Assembly: GCF_026210795.1 (NCBI RefSeq)
Contig: NC_089453.1
Coordinates: 3,040,501-3,104,500 of the forward strand
DNA length: 64,000 nt
Source of the DNA: Rhizophagus irregularis
Taxonomy: Eukaryota; Glomeromycota; Glomeromycetes; Glomerales; Glomeraceae
Reading direction: 5' to 3'
Both the position numbers and the translations under genes were made by a program. Below are positions 25,101 to 35,339 of the stretch, piece by piece. Position 1 is the first letter of the stretch. Each line of letters starts with the position of its first letter. The notes under the pieces are model-generated. The model saw only the letters and a list, made by a program, of their open reading frames with translations, was not told where the DNA came from and searched no databases.

Positions 25101-27460
25101 CCTGTAAGTCATGTGTTGAGCGATCTACAAAATAGAACTTCTTGCTTTTTTTTTTAAAAAAAAAAAGTATTTATATTAAGCATAATTCTATTTATAAAAT
25201 GTATTATTATGAAAATAAACTAAATATTTCTAATATCTCTTTAACTGGCAATTGTGAGAATTACTATATGTCCAGGTTTGATGGTAAAGTGTCCACTAAC
25301 TAGAATCCAGAAGGACCTCTTCTGGTTGAGCTAGTTTGTCATTTAACTTTCATTTTTCCAACGAATGGCGCTATAAATTTTAAATAAACTGCTTAAAGTA
25401 ATTGTTGGGCATGATTTATTACAGGGTACCCGCCTAAATTTAAATTCACTAATTAATTGATGATTAATATTTAGTGTATAATTAAGGAAAATTGTATTTT
25501 ACGCAAATAATTCCCTTTTGTTTGGTTGCGGAATCATGTTTGACGGCGGAGTTCATCACTCGTCGAAGGGGAAAAAAAATTATATCTACGCCTCCTAAAT
25601 TAAAATTTTTAAATCCTCATATTCCGGAATAATGAATTTTTTTTTATAATTAATATCAAACTTAAATGCATTATTTTATATATTAGAACTTATACAGTAG
25701 TGTTCGTCCATTTACTTTATTATCAGTAACTGTGAGTCTGTAATATAGTACCTTATTTATATATTTGTTATTACGACTAAATCCATTATTTGAAAAAAGA
25801 ATAATATCTAGAAATCATTTTAATTTAACCTTATAAATGTGAAACGTATAATAAGTATATACCATTGTTAATTATTAACTTACGAAAGTCCAATTTCGTT
25901 GAAATCGCTTGATTAAATGATAACTCACGTATAATTGAGAGTTTAATAATACAATTACAAACAGGTATATCAATAGTGAAAATTTCAATATACTGGAACT
26001 CACGAAAAATTATATGAAGTTCCACTATGCCAATTAAACTAAAAAAATACTCTACTTCACTTTGATTTTACTGTTTCTTAAGATAAATTATCGTTATTTT
26101 CGTTATTACCCACCTTTATTGTTAAATTATTTTTTTGTTGCATAAGAATGTTTCGTTGTTCAATGATTTCCTTATTTATTTTATTTTATTTTTAAAATAT
26201 AGACAAGGGCTGAGCTCTTACAAAAGGAAACTACTACGCTAACACTATACCCATATAAACCCACCCTATTTTAGGGGCCCTAGTATGGAGATCACGTGAT
26301 ACTGCGGATTTCAATAGGAGCCGTAGTAAGATCACGTGCAATATGATCAAACTCAAATATGTCTTAATGTCTATTTGGTCATCATAGTAATTATGATCAT
26401 AGTATTATATTGGTTGAAGTCAAGCATCGAGTAACAATTTTTTTAATATTTAAATGGCAATCATTATTCTCTTATTTAACGTACTTTGTCACTGAAAATT
26501 CAATATTTTGATATAAAGTTAGTTATAATGAAACTGAATTTTATTATATAAATTTATGAACAGAAATACAACTTTAAAAATATAATAAATAAAATAAAGA
26601 TAGAAAGAAGCCACGATACTACCAAAATTATAAACTGAAAATTTAAACATGAATGAAAAATCTTAATATTAGTTTAGTAAATGAAGGCTTAAATATTGTT
26701 TTAAATAATATTCGAGGTTCTCTTTTTGATTAATAGTAAATACTAAATGCTCTTGTTCCGAATTTTGAAATTCAAATCCAAGAAAATTTTTGTTCAAACA
26801 ATTATTAATCAAAAGAGGAGAAACGATTTCACATGATACCTGATATAACCTGGCGTCGTGTTGTTGCTTATAGTAGAAAATACATTCATTTTCGTTGGAT
26901 TGAACGTTATTTTCTTTTAACGATTTGTTTAATAAATAAGTAACAGTATCGTAACAGATTTCTTTGCAATTAATATAATAATGACAAAATTCGTTTGGAG
27001 GTCTATAGAAAAAGGTAGTAGGATGAAAAGGTGTAGTTGCAAGTGTAGTTTGTTGTTGAGGTGATGTTTGCGTATTATCATATTGAGGATGAATATCCTG
27101 AACCGCAGTAGTCGCAGTAGTCATGTTGATGTTGTTATCTAGAGAATTAGAATAAATCGTGGTAAATGAAGGCGGAAGGTTCTTCGAAATAAAAGCTTGA
27201 TCTTGATTCATGTCAGACGAAGGTAAAAGATTCTCCGAGTTAGAAACTTGATTTTTGTTCATATCAGACTTAGTAACGAATATAAATTAATGACAAGATA
27301 AACGAAAGATAATTGTTTGTTTGTATTTAAAAAAAAAAGAAAATCTATTGCTAAAGAACTTTATTTATTTAATAATAGATTGAATTATTTTTTCTTTTTT
27401 ATCTGGAAATGAAAAATTAAATTTTTTAAAAAGTAAATTTCAAAGCATATTTATATGAAA
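25101..27460 (-). repeat. Tandem segmental duplication, copy 1
   Basis: From CCTGTAAGTCATGTGTT through the orphan gene at 26669-27262 and its 5' leader, this block matches 27740-32050 by eye with scattered substitutions and small indels. It preserves the uninterrupted site TTTATATTAAGCATAATTC (about 25171-25190), where copy 2 carries a transposon. Confidence 0.8.
26669..27262 (-). CDS. FFYRPPN-family orphan protein, 197 aa (duplicate 1)
   Basis: Intact single-exon frame from ATG at 27262 (MNKNQVSNSENLLPSSD). It has one and a half of the N-terminal units seen in the 21516 paralogue. The conserved core FFYRPPNEFCHYYINCKEI…CIFYYKQQHDARLYQVSCEI…KQYLSLHLLN is almost identical to that paralogue. 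The leader immediately upstream (CTAAGTCTGAT before the ATG) is shared with 21516, so the regulatory region was copied too. This appears to be the functional partner of the degenerate duplicate at 31314. Function unknown. Confidence 0.75.
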   Translation of the reverse strand: MNKNQVSNSENLLPSSDMNQDQAFISKNLPPSFTTIYSNSLDNNINMTTATTAVQDIHPQYDNTQTSPQQQTTLATTPFHPTTFFYRPPNEFCHYYINCKEICYDTVTYLLNKSLKENNVQSNENECIFYYKQQHDARLYQVSCEIVSPLLINNCLNKNFLGFEFQNSEQEHLVFTINQKENLEYYLKQYLSLHLLN

Positions 27461-27543
27461 TTTTCACTCCAGGCGTCTTTTTTTTTGTTCATATGATTTA
27501 GTATTGGAATATGACGACAGTGGTACATTAGCGAAAAAAAAAT

Positions 27544-27660
27544 TAACCTGTTTAAAAAAAAATGGAAAAAAGTAAAAACCTGTTTAAAAAAAAATGAAAA
27601 AAAGTAAACCTGTTTAAAAAAAAGTAAAAAAAAATGGAAAAAAGTAAAAACCTGTTTAAT
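27544..27660. repeat. Tandem AACCTGTTTAAA repeat
   Basis: Four copies of AACCTGTTTAA, each followed by an A-rich stretch with ATGGAAAAAAGTAA, at spacings of roughly 30-40 bp. It lies about 280 bp upstream of the 26669 gene. Confidence 0.65.
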
Positions 27661-27838
27661 TTCCTGTTGGAAAAAAAATATTATTATTTCCTTACCAAAA
27701 AAGAAATGATCGTTATTTATTTTGACCATAACGTGCGTCCCTGTAAGTCATGTGTTAAGCGATCTACAATGAATTTTCCACATAAAAAACATTATTAATG
27801 CTAAAATTTACTTTTTTTTAAAAAAAAGTATTTATATT

Positions 27839-29597
27839 TAAAATCTATATACGGAAATGATACGTTTTGTATACATTTTATATATGGTTTTAAAAATTCC
27901 GTATCACGGGTCTGGAGAGGTTTCTCGCTCTCGATAATCAGCAATATTATAATAAAAATAACATAAAGAATTCTATACATGACAGTATTTACGTATAGGG
28001 TCTGCGGATTAAAGATAAATACGGCCTTTAATCTGGGTGGAGGCAGATTATATATAATTTTTATTTTTTCGTTTTATTTTAATTTTCTATTTTGTTTGCC
28101 CGTTGGGTGAGTTTTGTTTCTTTATTTTTATATAGTTCTATATTTTCTTTTAATCTGGTTTGTTGGGGACGATTTAATTTATTATTTCGTTCTAGATATT
28201 TAGTTTAGTATTATTGTTTAGATAGTGTTTTCTCTGCTATAACTGTTATCAAACTAAAGACATAATTGTAATCTCTTATCAAATAATAAAGTTCGCTTGT
28301 TAGCCAGGAAAAAAAAAAATCGTATCACAATTCCGTATATTTCATAAGTAATTCATTTTTGAAAAAATTAATGTATACGGAATGAATATTGTGTATACGG
28401 AATTTATACTGAATTTTTAAACTTAATAATTTTATTATTCCGTATTTCCATTCCGTATACTTTCCGTATCCGCATAACATGTGACCATTTGATTGTTTAT
28501 TGTGATACGTTTTTTATTTATTTAGATCACCGATCTTTTTTTTTATTATTCCTCCTTTTTCTTTCCTCCTTTTCTTTTATATTTCCCCTTTTTTATCCCA
28601 CTTCTTTTTTTATCCCACTTCTTTTTTATCTCACCTTAATTTTATTCTATTTCGTGCTTTTGTTTTAAAAAAAATAATTTTTTTTTCTTATGGATTCCAC
28701 CTCATTCCCTCTTTTTAAAAAATTATTTTTTTTTATATCACTTCGTTCCCTTTAGTTTTTTTTTTAAAAAAAAATTTCTCATTTATTTCCATCTTATTGT
28801 TATTGTCTTCCTCCTTTTTAGAAGTTTTTTAAAAAATTTTTTATAATTTTTATAATTTTTTGGTTTCCCTCTTTTTTTTTTGTAGGGCGGTTTTTTTTTA
28901 TGACACTGAGCTTCTTTTTTATAGGAATGTTTCCTCTTGGAGACCCAGACTTTCTGTATGTATTAAATAGAGGGAATTGAAATTAATTAGAAATGTAGTA
29001 ACATTTCTTCTTTTTTTAGGTTGCTGGACTTTTGGAGACTTAGATGAGCCTGGGATACTGTAGGTACTATATAGGAAGGAGTTTGAGTAAAAGTAACATT
29101 CTTTACATTTCTTTTTATTTTGTTTTTCAGGTCGTCAGACTCCTGAAAAGTCGAACCTAGACTTAGGTCTAATTCTATAGGGTTTTTATTTGCATCAAAG
29201 TAACATATTAACTTTCTTTTTTGTATATTTTGTAAGAGCAGGTTTTTCCTTAGGACTACTACTTCAAATATCTTAGGTATGCATGGCATTTTTATTTTAA
29301 TAAAGATTTTTGGGAGGGAATGTTTCATATTTGTATTTTGTATTATTTTTATTTTATTTAATTAAGTACTAGTAACTTAAGCAGTAAATTCAGTGACCAA
29401 ATCATTATAAATTTTGTGGCTAAACCATGTAAATTCTGTAACAAAACCAGTGTAAATTCCGTGATAAAATCGTGCAAATGATACGTTTTTGTGATACGGA
29501 ATTGTGCATTTTTCCGTATCCTCTCATGATACGTTATTTCTAAGGAAAAAAAATCTTATAAAAACTTTATAAAAAACGTATCCAGTTTTTTATAGGG
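27839..29597 (+). mobile_element. CCCTATA-ended transposon, copy inside duplicate 2
   Basis: The right end …CGTATCCAGTTTTTTATAGGG and the inner TATACGGAA/CCGTATAC words match the element at 35340-37700. The left terminus is eroded (CTATATACGG without CCC). Comparison with the empty site in duplicate 1 places the junctions at 27838/27839 and 29597/29598, with no target duplication remaining. The interior is T-rich and non-coding except for a 113-codon minus-strand open stretch (28987-29328) with no recognised domain. Confidence 0.7.
27908..28320 (+). mobile_element. SINE-like insert with A-tail
   Basis: A 413-bp sequence beginning GGGTCTGGAGAGG and ending AGCCAGG followed by an A-run is bounded by the direct repeat CGTATCAC (27900-27907 and 28321-28328). 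A 3' A-tail plus an 8-bp target duplication is the signature of retroposition by LINE machinery. No coding frame and no confident pol III box A/B was identified, so it could also be a 5'-truncated LINE. Confidence 0.6.
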
Positions 29598-30822
29598 AAG
29601 CATAATTCTATTTATAAAATGTATGAAAATTAACTAAATATTTCTAATATCTCTTTAATTGGCAATTGCGAGAATTACTATATGTCCAGGTTGATGGTAA
29701 AGTGTACATTTTATAACTAATTTGACCCACTAACTAAAATCCAGAAGGACCTCTTCTGGTTGAGCTAGTTTGTCATTTAACTTTCATTTTTCCAACGAAT
29801 GGCGCTATAAATTTTAAATAAACTGCTTAAAGTAATTTTTGGTCATGATTTATTACAAGGTACCCGCCTAAATTTAAATTCACTAATTAATTGATGATTA
29901 CTACATTTGATAGATTAATATTTAGTGTATAATTAAGGAAAATTGTATTTACGCAAATATTTCCCATATTTCCCTCTATGTTTGGTTGCGGAATTATGTT
30001 TGACGGCGGAGTTCATCACTCGTCGAAGAGGAAAAAAATTATATCTACGCCTCCTAAATTAAAATTTTTAAATTCTCAGGAATAATGAATTTTCTTTATA
30101 GTAAAATTTTTAATTAGTAATCAATATCACATACCCCATAAAAAATTTCCTGGGAAAAACTCCGATAAATGATCATTTTTCTAGTTTTTATTCCGAAAAA
30201 ACTCCGATATATGATCAATTTAGGGATATATAGTAGTGTTTGTCCATTTACTTTATTATCAGTAACTGTGAGTCTGTAATATACCTTATTTATATATACA
30301 ACATATTAAAATGATCTATAATGATTGTTATTACGACTAAATCCATTATTTGAAAAAAGAATAATATCTTGAAATCATTTTAATTTAACCTCATAAATGT
30401 GAAATGTATATTAAGTATAATTATTAACTTACGAAAGTCCAATTTCGTCGAAATCGCTTGATTAAATGATTAATAACCCACGTATAATTGAGAATTTATA
30501 ATACAATTACAAATAAGCAATGAATTTCGGATTTTGGTATCAGCCGGTAATAGTGAAAATTTCAATATACCGGAACACACGAAGTTCCACTATGCCAATT
30601 AAACTAAAAAATTCTCTAATTCACTATGTTTTACCTTTTCTTAAGATAAATTATCGTTATTACCGACCTTTATTGTTAAATTATTTTTTTGTTGCATAAG
30701 AATGTTTCGTTACTCAATGATTTCCTTCTTTTAGGGAACGTCCAGACGTCCAGTAAGTATAGGGATCACGTGATACTGCGGATTTCATATGTCATATGAC
30801 CTAATCATATGTGCTATATTTA

Positions 30823-31029
30823 CCCCAGTATCACCGATACTTTTATAATTAAAATTCCACCCCACGTGACCGGTGACATTTAAAGGGATGTGAAAAAAAT
30901 AATTTTGCGAGGCAAAAAAAAACGAAGTCCCTCAGATAAATATAAACAGTGAAAACGCGATGAGGTGTGATGCCGGTGATGAATATTACAAAATCACGTG
31001 GGGGTGGAAAAAGTGTCGGTGATACTGGG
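30823..31029. mobile_element. 207-bp MITE, TA target site
   Basis: Ends CCCCAGTATCACCGATAC and GTGTCGGTGATACTGGG are inverted repeats extending over about 40 bp, including CCACCCCACGTGA / TCACGTGGGGGTGG. TA flanks both sides (30821-30822 and 31030-31031). It is absent from the paralogous segment in duplicate 1, so it inserted after the duplication. Confidence 0.8.
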
Positions 31030-31313
31030 TAAGATTATGTGCTATGACATGCTCATATGTCTATTTTGGTCATAGTAATTATAATCATTTGAAGTAGTTA
31101 CAAATTTTTTTGATATTTAAATGGCAATCTTTATTATCTTTATTCTCTTATTTAATCGTACTTTGTTACTGAAAATTCAGAAACTGAGTTTTATTATATA
31201 AATTTATAAATAAAAATACAACTTTAAAATATAATAAATAAAATAAAGATAGAAAGAAACCACAATACTATCAAAATTATAAACTGATAAATTTAAATAT
31301 GAATGAAAAATCT

Positions 31314-31832
31314 TTATATTAGTTTAGTAAATGAAGGCTTAAATATTGTTTTAAATAATATTCGAGGTTCTCTTTTTTGATTAATAGTAAATACTAAATG
31401 CTCTTGTTCCGAATTTTGAAGTTCAAATCCAAGAAAATTTTTGTTCAAACAATTATTAATCAAAAGAGGAGAAACGATTTCACATGATACCTGATAAAAC
31501 CTGGCGTCGTGTTGCTGCTTATAGTAGAAAATACATTCATTTTCGTTTGATTGAACGTTATTTTCTTTTAACGATTTGTTTAATAAATAGGTAACGGTAT
31601 CAACAAATTTCTTTACAATTAACATAATAATGACAAAATTCATTTGGAGGTCGATAGTAGGATGGAAAAATTTGAGGTGTATCATCATATTGAATATATC
31701 CTGAACCGCAATAGTCACGTGATCTTGGACGTTGTTATCTTGAGAATTAAAAGATATAGTAATTTGAATTTGATTCATATTAGACGAGATGAATGAAGGT
31801 GAAAGACTCTCTGAGTTATAAACTTGTTTCAT
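31314..31832 (-). pseudogene. FFYRPPN-family gene, decaying duplicate 2
   Basis: The frame is open for 172 codons, but about 25 residues in the middle (FHPTIDLQMNFVIIMLIVKK) are read out of the family frame. An upstream deletion shifts the frame and a 2-nt deletion before DTVTYLLNKSL restores it. Near the 3' end one extra T in a T-run again shifts the frame, replacing the conserved KENLEYYLKQY with an unrelated tail. The core QSNENECIFYYKQQ…QVSCEI is normal. It is best read as a recently inactivated copy of the gene at 26669, although the altered protein could still be made. Confidence 0.7.
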
Positions 31833-32095
31833 GTTAAATTTGGTAATGAATATAAATATTGAAGAAAATACAAAAAAATAAAATAAAATAAATAAAATAA
31901 ATAGACGAAAAATTAAAGGCTTATTTGTATCTAAAAATATTAAAGATTTAAGAAAGTGTGAACGAAAAATTATATTAATGAGACTTTATTTTGTGTATTT
32001 AATAATAGATTGAAGAATTAATTTTAAAAATTTTAAATGAGATAGATTTCAAAGCTTATTTATATGTCATAAACTTCATCACCACTGATTTAGAT

Positions 32096-32320
32096 GAGGC
32101 AAAAGTGCGATAGCTACATTTGCAGTTATCACACCAGTTCCAAATACCATCACCAAGATAGGTGAAAAAGTCGCAGTCCAAGTTGTAAAGGAAGGAATTA
32201 AGTTGAAGTTCGGAGAAGCGAGAAAGAACGTTGTCGTGGAGGAAAGTTTTACGGCAGAAAGCTTCTTGATGGAAAACGTGCCCTTGGATAGAACTACAAA
32301 AGAGGATATAATAATATGAG
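32096..32320 (+). other. Coding-like fragment, unidentified
   Basis: A plus-strand frame is open for about 75 codons (GKSAIATFAVITPVPNTI, VQVVKEGIKLKFGEARKNVV, ending KEDIII) and has higher GC and balanced residue use, unlike its surroundings. It has no start codon and no known domain, so it is probably the end of a broken gene or transposon frame. Confidence 0.3.
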
Positions 32321-32854
32321 GAAGTTAGACCAGCTCGAGCGAAATGTCACAGTTTGTTTACAGGATACGAAAACTCGCTTAGGTTTGTAACGGTCGGAAT
32401 GTATTAAGCTTCAAAGGTCTTGATTTTTCAGTTCTTTTAAGAAATTTGTTGGGTCGTTTTTTTGCCATATTTTTGGGTGAACCCACTCTTTTGAATGAAA
32501 CAAAGAATAAAGGTTTATTTTATTTCGGAAGTGTAGTAGGACTAGCTTTTAACCTTGTAAAGTATTTTGTATTTTGGTTGGTATAGTTTAGATTACAGTA
32601 GAGTTTTTTCATTAGAGTTTTTTTTTTAGAGGAGTTGGGTGTATATATATTTGTAAAAATCTTGCGTACGCGTAAAAAAGATTAATACAGTAATAAAATC
32701 AGAGCAAGGGTGTGTTGCTTATCCTTACCCTGTAGTGCGTAGGCCTGTACCATATTTTTAATTTCGTGATAAAAATCGAAGATAAATAGTCAAACACACC
32801 ATCAAACCATCCGACTACGATGAAACACATACTCCTGGTCCTGCCAAAACAGAA
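32321..32854. other. No gene seen
   Basis: A T-rich stretch followed by a GC-richer segment (ATCCTTACCCTGTAGTGCGT near 32735) that could be a repeat remnant. Nothing further is supported. Confidence 0.35.
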
Positions 32855-33115
32855 TTGCTCCTTGTAATCAAGAATGGTCCTATTCCATTAAGTTGGTCGC
32901 CACTGCCACTACACGTTGAATTAAAAGAAAAATATCTTCCTTTTGAACCGCAACAATTTTTATATTCGAATTCTGGTAAAGCTTATTATCCCGGGTTTCA
33001 GACAACTGGAGAAATCATACATATTAAAACAAAAAGGTACGAGAATGAAAGGTTTCCATCAACAATAAGAAACTGGCCACAAGAATCTAGCACGTCATTG
33101 TACCGAAGCACGTGA
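32855..33115 (+). CDS. Hypothetical ORF, 86 codons, unidentified
   Basis: The open frame reads MLLVIKNGPIPLSWSPLPLH and continues with LPFEPQQFLYSNSGKAYYPG. It has sensible residue composition, but I recognise no family. Flanking DNA continues in protein-like fashion in other frames to about 33330, so it may be part of a frameshifted larger gene or of a transposon protein. No splice sites can be placed with confidence. Confidence 0.3.
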   Translation: MLLVIKNGPIPLSWSPLPLHVELKEKYLPFEPQQFLYSNSGKAYYPGFQTTGEIIHIKTKRYENERFPSTIRNWPQESSTSLYRST

Positions 33116-33799
33116 TTTTGGTACGAGTCGCTTAAATCAATCATTTAGAATAGTTTCATCAAAAAACTCGGATACTCCAGATCACGAGAAAATTCGAAAG
33201 AAATATAAAAAGAAAACCAAATTGAATTTAAAAAGATTTTGATCTTACAACCCTTTACAGATTACGAAGGAGGAAATACTTCCAATGACACCAAACTATT
33301 TGAACAAAGACATTTAAAATATCAGCAAGATATACGAACAAAATAGCTCTTAGTCAATAAAAAACGTTGACCTACGACCACTAGGACTTAGGTAAATCTT
33401 TACAATAGTTTTTTAGGGTTTCTTTTTATACCTATTTTTTAGTCGTCAATTTTTAATTTTTAGTTGTTACCCATCAACGTATTCAAACCCAAAATAAATT
33501 AATCATTCCATACCTTACAGGTTTTATGTATAGCACTTTTTTGCAGGGAAATCCGTTCCAGCAGTTTCACCGGCCACGTTAAACGAGTTATATAAGGACA
33601 TATCGTGAAAAATGTTTTTATGAATAAAAATTATCTTTCTAAGGGTTACAAAGTAAAATGTCAGCTCCGAAATACAGTATATATGTGTATTTAATTATTA
33701 ATGAACGTGGAAAAGTAGGAATAGTTCGGGAATTTTTTTGTGGCACGTGAGTATCAGCGTTTGATGGTTTGGGTAATAACCAATAATGTGTACAATATC

Positions 33800-34075
33800 A
33801 AAACAGATTTTTCTAATTAACATAATAATGACAAAAGCATTTGATCGATAAAAAAGACAGTATAATGAAAAAGATTAAACTGTGCAGATGTAGTTTTGAG
33901 ACTGCGTAGCAGCGTAGGATGGCGAGCAACCGTAGAAGTCACGTGAAGCGTATTTGTAGTGGTAAGGTTCTGTTACGGCGAGACAGTAAGGATGTTGTTG
34001 TATCTGGAATCGAGTTAAATGAGGCGAAAAAAAATCTCCAAAGTTAGAGATTGATTTTGAGTTGGACCGAGTATT
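33800..34075 (-). pseudogene. Relic of the FFYRPPN orphan family
   Basis: The minus strand retains short matches to the family (the AACATAATAATGACAAAAG segment encoding the CHYY region, and an N-terminal piece with NLCRFFS-like remnants) separated by indels. No open frame remains. It marks the right end of the eight-member cluster. Confidence 0.45.
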
Positions 34076-34339
34076 AATACTTCTTTTTTCTATTTTTTCT
34101 AGAAAAAAGAATTATTAGGAAAAAAACAATATGATAAACAATGTGTTTAAAAGTATAAAAATTTTTTGTTTATATTTTACCGATCACATAATTATTTGTT
34201 TCTTTAATGAATTTTCTTAATTGGGATAAATATTATGGTAAGCTATTAAATCAAAATTAATAAGTTTCATGTTATTAGTTCTTAAATAGTTAGATGCTTT
34301 TTTATCCGAAGTAGCGTAATATGACGAGACATCTTTCAT

Positions 34340-34745
34340 TTTTTTAATGAGTTAACAAGAACAAAATGATGAAAAAAATGAACCTCATTATAGAGCAACA
34401 TTAGTTTATTCTTATCCCTCCGAATTGGATAATGTTGAATCTGAAAAAGTTAAAGTTGATGATAATGATCCTCATCAGTCATTGAACATGTTTCAAATCA
34501 TGGTCAAGTAGTCGAGTTGTATTATTAGGAGATGTTGCTCATGCTGTGTCCTATATTAGGATTAGGAGCAAATAATGCTATTCAAGATGATAAACTTTCT
34601 CAAGCATTACTTAAATATACTGATGATAATATTTCTTTTATTAAAGAATATGAAAAAGAAATGTTAAAACGAACATCTGCTGATGTACTAAAATCTAGAA
34701 ATGTCACGTTAAGACTTCCACACCACTTGGACCTTTAAGAATTAA
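34340..34745 (+). pseudogene. Fragment of FAD-dependent monooxygenase
   Basis: In-frame pieces read HYRATLVYSYPSELDNVESE, then after a stop SRVVLLGDVAHAVS, then in the next frame LGLGANNAIQDDKLSQALL and YEKEMLKRTSADVLKSRN. The GDxAHAxxPxxGxGxNxAIxDAxxL pattern is the FAD-ribityl-binding motif of aromatic hydroxylase/UbiH-like flavoprotein monooxygenases. The N-terminal GxGxxG dinucleotide-binding fold is missing. One stop and one frameshift within the motif show it is dead. The family assignment is firm; the substrate is unknowable. Confidence 0.75.
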
Positions 34746-35339
34746 AAACTATTAAGGTAGTACAGTACATGTGCTTTTTCCAAATATAATTTTGTCCAAA
34801 ATTAGCAGCGAGTATTTTTAAAATTTGTAGCTGAAACTCGATACTGGGAAATAATACTATTGCAGGGTGTAATTGCATGTAGCACTGAATGATATGCTGT
34901 CAGATTAATTATGAAAAGTTTGTAGTTAGTTAATAAACTTTCCTTATTTTTTATAAAAAAAAATAAATTTTTTTCACAAAAGTAACGAATCTACAGGAAC
35001 GTTATGTCGTTATATTTTGATGGATTATTTTATTAGACATAACAGTGAGTTCTAAACAGTTTCATGTGACTGAGTTTAAAAGATAAAAAAATTTTAAAAA
35101 ATTTGATTAGCAATCAAGTTAATAATTATCGCTATAAAAAAGGAAAAATCCCTTACAGTAGTATCTGCTGTGACACGCCCATCCAGGTTACAGGCTAATT
35201 TTCATCTATTATATTATTTCCTTATAAAATCTTTGATCCAATAGATTTCATGTGTACATTAAAGTATCTTTTTTAAATTTTATTACATTGATTATCTTTA
35301 ACCTATTTGCTATTCCTTTTTATAAAAGGGTAATTGAAT
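34746..35339. other. Intergenic, nothing assigned
   Basis: AT-rich DNA without supported features up to the transposon at 35340. Confidence 0.4.

Larger units (their letters stand above)
27740..32050 (-). repeat. Tandem segmental duplication, copy 2 (interrupted)
   Basis: The block repeats 25101-27460: CCTGTAAGTCATGTGTTAAG at 27740 up to TTTATATT at 27838, then, after an inserted transposon (27839-29597), AAGCATAATTC at 29598 through the gene at 31314-31832. It also gained a TA-flanked MITE at 30823-31029 absent from copy 1. Confidence 0.75.
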
